Below are positions 19,435 through 29,947 of a stretch of 64,000 bases of DNA, one piece after another. A program made the translations under genes and the position numbers. The stretch is from Anthracocystis setariae (Eukaryota; Basidiomycota; Ustilaginomycetes; Ustilaginales; Ustilaginaceae). The DNA is taken from NCBI GenBank assembly GCA_928724745.1, contig CAKMXJ010000021.1, forward strand, positions 248,001 to 312,000, in the 5' to 3' direction. Numbering within the stretch: position 1 is the stretch's first letter; each line of letters opens with the position of its first letter. The notes beneath the pieces are model-generated. The model searched no databases. It was not told the DNA's origin and was given only the letters and a program-made list of their open reading frames with translations.

Positions 19435-19784
19435 ATGTAAAGGATTGAAGCAGAAGCTAAAGAGGGCAGCTCGACCAGTCGACGTTGCTAGTTGCGTGTT
19501 ACGAAGCTCTGGAACTGCCGGGTGGCCGTGAGCTGTGGCTGGATCCGATCCTGACTAGTCAAGCGTGCGTGCTTCCAAGCGCTGGGGAAGGACGCATACA
19601 TCAAAGAAGAGAGAGAGTGTGTGTGCGTGGGTGAGAGTGCGGTGGTTAGTGGCAATGAGAATAAGAGGGAGAGGAGGAAAAGAGCAAGTTGCGGCGACTT
19701 GGGTTCGAGGACTAGAAGCAGGAGCGAGGTGAGGATCAGAACAGCCGTGTGGCGTGCCGTGGCGTGCCGTAGCGGGCAGAGGCA

Positions 19785-19836
19785 CAGATGCAGATGCAGA
19801 TGCAGAGGCAGAGGCAGAAGCAGAAGCAGAAGCAGA
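19785..19836. repeat. CAGATG/CAGAGG/CAGAAG hexamer tandem repeat
   Basis: Imperfect tandem hexamers in gene-free DNA upstream of the forkhead gene. Units change in blocks from CAGATG to CAGAGG to CAGAAG. Confidence 0.85.
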
Positions 19837-20036
19837 CCGTACGTTGGCAACCAACATGGATGTGCGTAGGTGAAGTGAGTGGGGGCCGGGCGGATTGAGA
19901 GGATGGTTCTGCTACCAAGAATTGCAAGTCCAACGGCGTGCCCAAGCAAACAAGCAGTGGAGCCACCCAAGCGAAGCAAGACACGGAGAGCAAACAGAAA
20001 CAAAAGAGAAACCCAGGAGAAACACAGACAGAGACA

Positions 20037-20091
20037 AACAAGCAAGCAAAGCAAGCAAGCAAAGCAAACAAGCAAGCAAGCAAGCAAGCAA
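20037..20091. repeat. AAGC tetranucleotide tandem repeat with AAAGC variants
   Basis: About twelve AAGC-like units interrupted by longer variants. On the other strand it creates Cys/Leu-rich spurious frames. Confidence 0.85.
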
Positions 20092-20433
20092 TCGCTTTCG
20101 TCAAGTGGCGCGACCGGGCGACCAAAGTGGATTACGGATGTGGCTGGGCTGGGCGCGGCGGGGCTGCGATTCTTGAAGCGAGCCGAGGTCAAGCAAGGAG
20201 CGAGCATGGTGAAGCAACACAACACCACGCATAGCAATGCACTGTACATGTACCCAGACGCGGAATATACCGTTTCCGCACAGCATTGTGCAGAACGGTA
20301 CACACACACACACGCACGCAATTCAACACGCACGCATATCTCGGTCGGTCGGTAGGTTTGATTGATGATTTCTAGACGGGGGAATTGGGCGTGGCTGGCC
20401 TGGTTCATGGTTTCAAGCATTCGGTACTTCATC

Positions 20434-20435
<2 letters not shown>

Positions 20436-20470
<35 letters not shown>
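20436..20470. repeat. CAG trinucleotide repeat, about 11.7 units, noncoding
   Basis: Uninterrupted CAG units. On the minus strand they read as a poly-Leu start of a spurious 327-codon frame. Confidence 0.9.
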
Positions 20471-20471
<1 letters not shown>

Positions 20472-20802
20472 AAGTCGGATGAATGTGACAAGCAGTAGTG
20501 TAGTACTACAGTAGGTAGTAGTATGGTTGATGGGATGCGGTGTCGCGGCAAATCAATGCAACACCGCAGAGCAAATGAGGCTGAAAAATTAAAATCAATT
20601 TAATATTTTATTTTTTTACAGATACTCCCACCGTTTCCGGAGCTCTATCTCGTGTTCCATCGGCGCGTCCACAAATTGGACTGACATGAGCGAAAATGCA
20701 GAGTGGGCTCAAAGTGCTCCCTTGACGATTAAATCTCGGCATGACCGTTGTCCTCTGAGTTAAACCTTATCCCTTTGGTGTGCTGATAGTGCGCCAACGA
20801 AG

Positions 20803-20827
20803 TACAGCACAGCACAGCACAGCACAT
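20803..20827. repeat. ACAGC pentanucleotide repeat
   Basis: About five ACAGC units, one base from the TACAG-type pentamer that recurs through this region. Confidence 0.8.
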
Positions 20828-20941
20828 ACAGTAACTGAAACATCGGTTTCGACATTTTGGTCTTTTCATTTGATGGCCACGGAGACGATCCTACTGTACT
20901 TGCGCCTTCCCGTAGGCCGCGTCGGCGCTGAGCCGAGTGTT

Positions 20942-20959
20942 CTGTACAGTACAGTACAG
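20942..20959. repeat. CTGTACAGTACAGTACAG element
   Basis: A tandem AGTAC copy of the dispersed TACTGTAC/GTACAGTA motif family; contains the palindrome CTGTACAG. Confidence 0.8.
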
Positions 20960-21334
20960 CTGCAGCCATCGGTGGGTCGTCTCTCACCTCACGCCTCTCT
21001 CCTGGAAACTCGACAGGTTGCCGCTCATCATGCACACGATCAAGCTACTGAGTGTCAAATGATCGGCTTAGCACCGAGGCGAGAAGGATGCCAAACGGAG
21101 CTAAAAGATGCAAATAGAACACGTCAAAAGGGCTAACCGCTTGCCAGCGGTCAAAACAATCCAATTTGGATCGCACTCGCTGGAAACCTAAGTTTTGCTC
21201 TGCAGCGAATGCTCGGCTGCAGCAACGGAACAACTTGTGAGCCCTCATTGCAGTTGTTAGTACCGTGCTGTACTGCCCCTTTGCTGACGGTATTGGAAAG
21301 AGGTAATATGCAACTTCGACAAATGAGAGACACC

Positions 21335-21360
21335 AAAAAAAAAAAAAAAAAAAAAAAAAA
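21335..21360. repeat. Poly(A) tract, 26 bp, followed by CA repeat
   Basis: A26 directly followed by CACACACACACA. No gene lies next to it on either strand; simple-sequence DNA. Confidence 0.85.
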
Positions 21361-21513
21361 CACACACACACAAGCTTGCATCTGTCTGGCAGCTCCGATG
21401 GCTACGATCTGCAGCTCCCCGTTCAACCTTAACTTGATGCTACAGCACATCGGCTTGTCTCGCTGTCGACTCCTCTTCACTTGCCACTCGTCAAGAGCGT
21501 GCGCGCATTTGTA

Positions 21514-21521
21514 TGTGTGTG

Positions 21522-21553
<32 letters not shown>

Positions 21554-21561
21554 TGCGTGCG
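21514..21561. repeat. GT dinucleotide repeat passing into GTGC tetramers
   Basis: A TG/GT run that changes into seven GTGC-type units. Alternating purine-pyrimidine DNA of this kind can adopt Z-form; noncoding here. Confidence 0.85.
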
Positions 21562-22076
21562 GGTGTGTGGACGAATGTGAGGATGGGATCGGAGCTTATT
21601 GCGCATGCGTGAGTACACTTGAATCTCATTTCTCGAGATGCAGAGATTTGACAGCAGCATATTGTTGCTTTGAGCGATTCGTGACGGAGCAGCGGTCAAA
21701 GGCGGCGGCAATACTGTACTGTATGACTCGAGATTGGTCTGACTATGGTCGCTCTTGACAAATCTCGGCGGTTACGGAAGCATGCAAAATACCACTTGCT
21801 CATTGGCGCTTGAATCGGACACTTTCGGACGTGACAAGATAGTTGCGAGTTGAGCTCTTCGCCATGCACCGAGTGTGCTGACCGGGATGGTCTATTTCCG
21901 AAAAAAAAAAGCACGCACTACTACACTAGCGCTTAGCATTGTTCTCATGCGTTACACTCTGTCTCACTCAATCAGATCCAGTCCGGAGTAGGAATATATT
22001 GTGCTGTACTGTACTGCAGTGCTATGCAGTTCAGTTCCGCATGGGAAAATTAGAAATTAAAGTGATCTTGCAAGCG

Positions 22077-22102
22077 ATACAGTACTGTATCTGTACTGTA
22101 CT
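22077..22102. repeat. Palindromic ATACAGTACTGTAT plus adjacent CTGTACTGTACT
   Basis: 22077-22090 is a perfect 14-bp palindrome; the next 12 bases repeat the TGTAC core. It is the clearest single copy of the dispersed motif. Confidence 0.85.
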
Positions 22103-22450
22103 TGCATTGGACCCTCATCAGGCTACAAGCGGTCATTCTGTGGGCACTGCGCAGCGTTCGATTAGGTGAGACCTCCTCCCTACGCGAGACGAGACGTTGC
22201 GACATCCAGCCAGCCGCCAACGTCTCCTTTCGCCAACGACTTTGTAGCGCCAAAGTAGCTTGCGGTCAATGCTTGGTCTGAGGATGCTGGTCTCGCTACC
22301 GATGCCAATGATTCAGGTGTTAAATACCATTTCGGCATGTAGCTTTTTTCTCACCGTACCCTACTTCGAATGGTGACTTTTTTTAGGAAAGCTGAAAGGT
22401 GCAAGCCCTTTAGATGCCGCCGCAGGAGGAGTGAACGAGAGCCCGTGATG

Positions 22451-22491
22451 CAGTGCAGTCCAGTCCAGTCCAGTGCAGTGCAGTCCAGTAC
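22451..22491. repeat. CAGTC/CAGTG pentamer array
   Basis: Eight tandem pentamers alternating CAGTG and CAGTC and ending CAGTAC, so it merges with the dispersed motif family. Confidence 0.8.
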
Positions 22492-24240
22492 ATATTGAGA
22501 AAGCGCGATGTCGGGCTGCCAGATTTGCTAACCGAGCCAGCCCAACGAACGGCCTTGGATCTACTCGGCTAATCAGATTCACAACAACAATCGTGCAACT
22601 ACACAGAACGGACAAACAGAATCACACTCCCCATTTTGCTGATTTCGAAGAGGGGCTACATGCAAGCCTGAAAAGAGTCATGCGCGTTCGAGTTCGGCAT
22701 GGTTATGCACTTGTAGACCCCTTGATCTAAGCTTCATCTAGACGTAGGTCCGCATTTTCGAGGCTAGACCAGATGTCAACGAACTTGATCCCAAGAACTG
22801 GGCTTGAGTTAGGCGACCAAGTCGATGCCTGCATCGCCCAAGTCCACCAGCAGGCTAGACTCTGCTGGAATGCCGCCCGACCTCGTGTGTGTTGAGCAAA
22901 CAAAATTAGCATCTAATCGTCGGCGCGCGGATGGCTCGAAGGGAGGCGGTGGCTACAATAATTGCCGAGCGGTGCTTGTATTCAATCCAGGCTTAGCAGG
23001 ACGCTGGTTTTAAGCCGGGGAAACCAATTATTGGCATCCGTTGGAAGCTCAAGATTGTTTTGCCGCTGCCAGGGCTCTAGTCCCACTTGGGCGCCTTGGC
23101 AGGGTTGATTCGCGTTTACAGTAGCCCAAGCGCCACCATTTCTGTAGGAGCTTGAAATGTCCTATACGCTGGACCGGTCTGTCTCATGGCTTGCAAGCCA
23201 ACGCCGGAGACACGGCCGACGTACTGTAAACGACATGGTGAGCATCGCTTTCCTTTCCCCGACTGTCCTATACAAATCGAGGCACCTCTCAACTGCATCG
23301 AGATCGTCTTGAAAATCTGCAACGCTGCCCCTGTTGACACCAAAGTCACAAAGCATGTATATCGAGGTTGGTGGGTGGACTTGATCTCGAGAATGGGCGA
23401 TGCGGTTCTAGGGATGCGCCCAGATACAGGGACAACAAATGCTTTCGGCATTTGCGAAAGGTACGAGGACAACAATAAACTATTGTGCAGAACAGTGCAA
23501 TACCGGACCATGAATCTGCCAAGTTGAGCGTCCCGTCCGCAGGTGTGCAGCGTCGCGCATCCTATTATATTTTTTGCGATGTGTTCATGGATGTGGCCAT
23601 CAATGCCAGCAAGGGGTCGGAGTGGGTTCTGGGGCTCGAATTCACACACTCTGTCTCTTGGGCCTCGCACAATGATACATACTCTAGGCGTTGTGCTCAG
23701 AAGCCAAGAAAGGGGAAAAGCTTGAAGCTAATGGTTTGGCCCGAAGTTGCTCGTGTGTTCAGCTCAAGCCAACCGGCCAGAGACCATCAAGTTGCGGCCT
23801 TGCCTGCCCCGTGGGAGAGAGTGCGACATCCAGTAGTATACTGTACTGTACCGCACTCTTGTGCCAAATATAATATCGCGCTGCATCCTGGGGGTTTGTC
23901 TTTTTGATCCCGCTCAATTTGTTGTCAGAGAAACCTGTCTGACCGGTCATTTCACCCCAAGGCTATGCTATCAACTCCCAACTGCATCAAGACGCCGATC
24001 CTTTGATCGCATTCGTCAAGCTTGATACCGGAACACCGACGATAATATCCAAGGCTTGTTGCCAACCTTGGCGATGATTTCGAACCTTTTTGCTGAATCG
24101 TTCTTTCGTGACTTCATCGCGGGAAGTCAGAGAACGCAAAAGTGAGCAAGATGGCAAAAGTGTCGGCACCACCGAACTAGGTTCAACGCGCAGGATCTGG
24201 TACGGGCGATCGCATCGAGCCGATGCTCCAACACGACAAC

Positions 24241-24258
24241 AGTACAGTACAGTACAGT
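24241..24258. repeat. AGTAC tandem copy of the dispersed motif
   Basis: Three and a half AGTAC units in gene-free DNA. Confidence 0.8.
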
Positions 24259-26716
24259 GGATAGACGAGCAAGGAGTTTGGCAAGCCACACCAATTTTCC
24301 GTCATGTTTCTTTGTTTGCGTCAAGAGACAATGGTGGCGGTTCATTTCCAACGAAAAACAAGTTGCGTTGGATCGCCGGGTAGAATGACGAGGAGAGCGC
24401 CCCTTTTGGTTAATTTCGGAGGTACTCGAGCGGATCCAAATGATCTCGGAACGGGGCCTGGACAGCGACGCGCAGGATCATGCGGTAAAAAGGTAAAACA
24501 ACCTACATAACTGTTCCATGCAGTACTCACACTAGGCTCTTTGTTCGCCGATCATCGTACAGTAGTGCACCTCACCTTCGTCGCTGCAAGTCGAAGTCGT
24601 CCATCAACCTCGAATCCATGCTTGGGTTGGATGCGTCGGTCATCACCATTCTTGTTTGAGAGAGCTACGAACCAAGCCACGTCAAACCGCTCATCAAACA
24701 TGGGTGCAGACCTATGCTATTGATACAATACGATTCGGTGCTGCCGTCCAAGTGCTGGCTTTTGGGCTTTTCAGCGGAATTTGCGAGTTTTTTTTTTTTT
24801 TTTTCAAGGCTTGCTTGAAGCATGTTGCCATCAGCTGACGGCGGAAATTTCGCAACCAAAGCGCCATTTTTTCGACAAACAAGTGTTGGCCGATCCCTTC
24901 CGAGGTTCGACTTGAGCTCAGACTTGGTCCGAGAAAAACAAGCCACATCGAATGACGTGAACTTTGACACACACACGTGAGCCTATTCCGTCAAGACGGC
25001 GAGACAAGCTTAGTTCGAAACCATTCTCTCCCACGCTGCACTGTGCCATGTTCGAGGTGGTTTCCAGCTTTGTAACGGCGATCGAAATGAACGACGATCA
25101 TGCTGATACAACTCAACGCAAATAGCGTTTGTTTGCTTTGTTGACTTTTGGTTGCATAGTCGTCATGCTCCGCCCGAATCGAATCTTGATCCATCCTTCA
25201 TCCTGGAGGGTTTCAAAGAGACCCAGATACAGGACATGTCGCTTTTGCGTCTTCTCTGAAACGATGTCTGGCGCTTAGACCTTTGCTCCCTCCTCCTTGC
25301 CAGGTCGCAAGTCACAAAGCTGCTAGCAATTTCTCGAGATGCCTCGCTAACCAAAAGCGCAAGTGGCAAAGGCAAACGCAACCTCGCCAAGTTGTCGCAA
25401 GCCTCCACCGATGCGATGTGCATGTGTGGTACCTGCCTACTAGGCGAGTTGTTCTTCTTGGAATGGAGCCACACGCTACCTCGCTTATAATTTGGTTGGC
25501 ATGAATTTCTCTCACCCTCTTCTTTACCTCGCTAACCTTGTCTGCCGAAGCTCGCCTACCCACTCAGGCCGTGATCGTGGGCTGCCAATTATGTGATGTG
25601 ACCCTGTGACGTATAGGAGTGCACTTTGCTGAAGTTGACCTATCGCACCATTTGAGCGCATTACTGTACAGCATGATTATGGTAACAATGATACCTTACC
25701 CGGGGGTGCCGGGGGGTGCCGTCCCCTGCTGCTGGCAACGAGGGGTCCAGGCCTTCGCTCAAATGATGACCTTTATGCCAATCGACGCAGCAGAGGGTCG
25801 ATACGCTTTTGGTTGCTAGGCCTCTGGCTGTCCCCCGGCGACGGTTTCCGAACGCCGACACCGATCATCCGTTCTAACTCCATCAACATGGACGCGGCAC
25901 CTTGTCGTTGGCAAGAGTGGCGAGGCTAGGCGAGACTAGCTCCTTTTTGGGTCTCTTCTTTCATCATGAACAGCAGCTACGGATGAGTCTCATCAGACAA
26001 CTGTTCGATCGGCTGGAAAAAGTCCATTCTAGCCTGGCTCTGTGCAGCACAGTTGCTATACAAACCCAGGCTTCCGGAGGCTCTCCTGGAACGCGCACCT
26101 CGAAAACAGCACACGAGCGTCGAATGTCCTAAACAAGTTTGCAGTGTTGACGGCATCCTGGTCGGGGTCTCACGCTTGGGTTCGGTGAATTCAACCACCT
26201 CGATCCCCGTCGACGTGCGTTGACGAGTTGGTTAGAGGTCGTCTCGCACGCGGGGTTGCGAGTTGCATCCTTGGGTACGATGTCCGAAGGAAAGCGTGCA
26301 ACACATTGACTGGCAAATTCAAAACCGCACGATCGGTTGATCGCATTCACGATGCCATCGTCGTTGAACGCTACGTGAGTCAGTACGTACTGATTCGTCG
26401 GGTTGGACTCTCCCGCGAAACTGGACCTTCGTCTCGAACCAACCACTTGCTACAAAACCGTAGCATGCGCGATTCGGAGGAAACAACCACACCCAAAAAC
26501 TTGGTTGGTCATCACCACCGGTCAAGGTAAACTTTCCGAAGCCAGGTCTCGCAGACGGTAACACCGCGACACTTCTACACAATTACGCCGCTCGATCGGA
26601 GCGTGAGGGAACAATACAATAGCACCTTCAACTTGAAAGAATTGGCCGCGGAACACGTGTTGCGTTGCGCAACGTGGCCGGCTACTTTTACCATTCGGTC
26701 GACTAGGCTGACATTA

Positions 26717-26739
26717 CACAGTACTGTACAGTACTGCAG
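26717..26739. repeat. ACAGTACTGTACAGTACTGCAG palindromic element
   Basis: Overlapping inverted TACTGTAC and GTACAGTA units; largely self-complementary. Confidence 0.8.
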
Positions 26740-28509
26740 CAACCGTTCACACCGGGATCGGTAATCCATAACTCACTCATTATCGCCTGCGAAATGTTGA
26801 CCGGTGCAAATTGAAATCGCTCTCATCGCGCGCCGGGGAACTCAAAGTTTGGTCGGACAGCCGCCAAGCGAGCGAGCAGATGATGTTGTTGCACCTCAAC
26901 CAGTGTTGGTGATTTGAACGCCACGGAACTCTCCGCCTTTGTTCATTGGAATTGGGGAACGTTGGCTTAGCCAATGGATGCTGTCGATCAAAAAGTCCAA
27001 AGTTGATGAGTCGGTCGCATGAGGTGCACTACTGCACGGCTACGCTAGCAACGGGGTTGCTCGGCAGCCAGACCTGCGTCCGACCTGCATTCGGTACCGT
27101 AAGTTGGAAGCCTTGGCACAGCTTTGCCGTTGGCGTTTTTGGCACAAGCGACACACGACGCTCACATTCCCACGGCGTTGGCTGCAAGGTTTATTCGGGT
27201 GTTTTCTTTTGTTTTGTGGCAAATTCTCAACACTTCACAAGCCTCGGCAGGCAAAATACAAATGTAATTTCCCGCATCGGGTAGCGTACATCGCTACAAG
27301 CCCCGCTGCGCCTTCTCGTCTTGGTCGTACAGTATAGTCTCGACCTCGTTCGGTTTCACAGGGTGGCGGCGTGCATTTCTGTACACAGACGAGCTCTGTC
27401 TCGACTACACCTGCTCGCGTTTGTTGACACCTACATCGCCGTCGCGTCCGTTGGAACAATCCCAACCCGATCTCGGTAAAGCTGAGCGCCCCGCCCATTG
27501 TCCTTACCTGGCAACAATGCGCGGTACCAACCGCGGCTCACCATCCTCCTCCCACGCTTCCTTGTTGTTTTGGCCCGTCGTTGCCACTCAGCACCCTCGA
27601 CCAATTTCGGTTACGGTGACCGTACCAATGCGTTGATTTCTTTACGTGGCTGTTGCTCCGATGCCGAGACCTGTTTCAGAGACAGTGTTGACTGATTGCG
27701 GGGAATCTGCTGCTTGATCTCCATCGGGAGATGTGATCGTCCGATCAACAAAGATGTCAACCGATACGTAGACGTAAATGGTGACGATGCACCGCAGTCT
27801 AGACAGGCGTATACGACCCTTGAGTGAAGCCGACGTGATGGAAACGACGAAGGCGGGTGGTGCTGAATCGTGACACTACGCTCTGGAGACCGAGCAAAGA
27901 TCGTCAAAGTATCAAATGCTCAACACGCAACTTATCCTTGTCGATCCCTCATCGCCGTAACGGATGGAATTGCAAGGAGCAAAGTGGAAGAAAGCAGCTT
28001 GACTCTCACTACTCCTCCTCCAAATTTGCGTCTGCGCTCTCATCAGCGATGCATGCGAGGCAAGGCGACTTTGCGACGAGCTACTCGATGACGACAGCGC
28101 ATCTCGATGACCCTGGCTGCATTTACAGCACGACATCAACGCGGTCAAATGATACACGCATAGCGCACCGCGGTTGAGGATCTTCTGGCATCAAACTGAA
28201 CCAACCCGTTGTTCAGTACAGCGAGGGCGCTGGAAAGAATGCTGATCCGCACCAGCAAAAACTTTCCATGAGACGAAACGAAATGTGTTGTACAGCCACT
28301 ATCACCGGTGCATTTGGGTGAAGTGTTGATATCACAGCCCTTGATCGCCGCCTCTCTGCACTCCATCTCTGCTTGTACCAAAGCAATGTTCGACGCAACA
28401 AGACGGTCCACTACAATTGGAAGATGGCCAGCTTCAACTCAAGCACTCTTGGACAAATACACTTGATCCCATAACGAGGGTCATCTTGATCGACTGCATG
28501 ATGATCGGA

Positions 28510-28796
28510 CTACAACAACCTGACGTACGTGGTTGGAATGATCCCCTGCCTCGACTGATCTTTCACCATCCCCCTCCACCAATCTTCGGAAATCTTGTCG
28601 GTCAGATAGATCTCGTCTCCCTCCGTAACCTGTAAATCGTCCGGATCCGATCCGTCACCATAGCTAACCCGACCGGACCGATCAAGAGCGACCAGGAGGA
28701 AGTTGGATTAGCGCATTGTCCTCTCCCTTTTGTGAGTGAATCATGTGACTTACTCGTAGAGTACGGAAGCTGTTCCGATAACGCCTTGTGGTAACG

Positions 28797-28827
<31 letters not shown>

Positions 28828-29378
28828 GGGGGTGGGGGTTGGAGGTATACCTGCACCAGTCCTGGTTGGAGGTGGCAGTAACCTTGCTGCTGGAACGTGT
28901 GATGCCACTGGTGACTGTGCTGGTGCTGCCGAAGTCGAAGCGTTTCTCGAACCGATATTGAAGGCACCCAATTTCTACACCACCAACATCGCGAGGGTCA
29001 GCATTCACCTTTGCATCTTGACAACACTGGCGGAATGATTTGACTTACCTTACTGCTGACCAAACCGGCGGGGACTGAGGGGACGGAGAAGCCCGGTTTG
29101 TTGTTGGCGCTCGGAGTTGCGGGAGGGGGACCTTTTGTGATACCTGTGCGAGCGAATTGGTCACGAAGTGCGTTGGAGACGGCAGTGGATGCAGCAGCGC
29201 CTGCGGCGTTTCCGGCTGCGTTGGTGGCGCGGTCGGTCAATCCAGCGCGGGTGAGCGGCGCCGAGGTGGTTGTTGATGCCACCGAGGAGCCGGGAAGACG
29301 ATGTGGACGCGATGCAAAGTACTCGTCCAGCAGCGAGAAGAACGATTCCTTCTCGGATGGCGGGAGATCGGCAAACAT
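28510..29378 (-). CDS. Small SH3-domain protein, three exons
   Basis: Exons 29378-29049, 28974-28754 and 28663-28510 sum to 705 nt (234 residues). Donors are GTAAGT twice; acceptors are GTAG and TTAG; a CTGAC branch site is visible in intron 1. The N-terminus (LPPSEKESFFSLLDEYFASRP) is probably a short helical module. The middle is Ala/Pro/Thr-rich, including an Ala run encoded by a GCT/GCA-type microsatellite at 28800-28827. The C-terminus is a complete SH3 domain (about residues 179-234): SVLYDYGDG, LQVTEGDEIYL, EDWWRGMVKD and GIIPTTYV give the ALYDY, acidic, Trp-Trp and Pro-Tyr binding positions. The LYD|Y region is restored only by the second splice, which supports the model. SH3 proteins bind proline-rich partners, often in actin or endocytic assemblies; the partner here is unknown. 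Confidence 0.75.
28800..28827 (-). repeat. Coding trinucleotide repeat encoding poly-Ala in the SH3 protein
   Basis: TGC/GCT units inside exon 2 encode about nine Ala residues just before the SH3 domain. Length variation would change the linker without a frameshift. Confidence 0.8.
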
Positions 29379-29947
29379 CGTAGCAGTATCGCAGCCAGAC
29401 CCAAGGTTGGAAAGTGGAAAGCTGCCAGCGAGGGAATGAGTTTAGATCGATCCTCTATTGTATTGGGCCGTCGTGCCTCCGGTTGATGCTTTGGAGGTAC
29501 AAGTGCGAGGCTTGCACTCGCAATGATGGCAAAGAGGTGGGAGTAATGGGAAGGATGGATTGACATGAAAAGGGCTGCGCACGGTCGTTGCATGCACCGC
29601 GACCCTGAATCGGATTGACCCCGACTCCACATTTGTACTGGATCTGAGGCAGGCTATGCTCGTTGGTTTTGACATTTTCGGCCGGGAAATTGCCGTTTGC
29701 TCTCATTCGATCCATCTTTTGTCCTCAACCGCACACCTTGATCAAATGAAAACACATTCCCTTTCCCACCGCATCATAGCTGTTGAAGGCTTAAGAGAAC
29801 AAGAGAAACTAGAGTACAAAGTAGAGTGCAGATCGGCAGCGACTATGAACAAGATCAGGAGATGGAAGGATGCGCAGGGGCAGATGTGAATGCAATTGAA
29901 ACAAGGCGAAAGAGGAGGTGGGGGGGAAAGATCGAATGGGGAGAGGC
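29379..29947. other. Intergenic region between the SH3 gene start and the NOP56 3' end
   Basis: 569 bp. Promoter of the SH3 gene and 3' region of NOP56. No further gene or repeat seen. Confidence 0.55.

Larger units (their letters stand above)
18925..28509. other. Gene-free 9.6-kb region upstream of the forkhead gene
   Basis: Between the forkhead start and the 3' end of the SH3 gene I find no supported coding gene, tRNA or transposon. Frames are short, occur on both strands and lack the codon pattern of the neighbouring genes. The block holds a dense set of microsatellites near 19.8-21.6 kb and many copies of a TACTGTAC/GTACAGTA motif between 20.2 and 28.2 kb. Both flanking genes are on the minus strand, so all of it is formally upstream of the forkhead gene. 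Noncoding transcripts or decayed genes cannot be excluded by eye. Confidence 0.6.

Noticed and set aside
19701..19722. tRNA B-box-like GGGTTCGAGGAC
   Set aside because: It lacks the CC end of a B box, and no A box or cloverleaf arms are found at the right distance.
19488..20471. 327-codon minus-strand frame beginning with poly-Leu and rich in Cys/Leu
   Set aside because: Its composition comes from CAG, AAGC and hexamer microsatellites; although it looks membrane-like, no conserved segment is visible.
22451..22491. CRISPR-like regular CAGTC/CAGTG repeats
   Set aside because: Pentamer tandem repeat without spacers, in a eukaryotic genome.
23116..23670. Overlapping 184-codon (minus) and 113-codon (plus, 23186-23527) frames
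   Set aside because: Neither has a family signature, good codon pattern or splice signals; both strands equally open.
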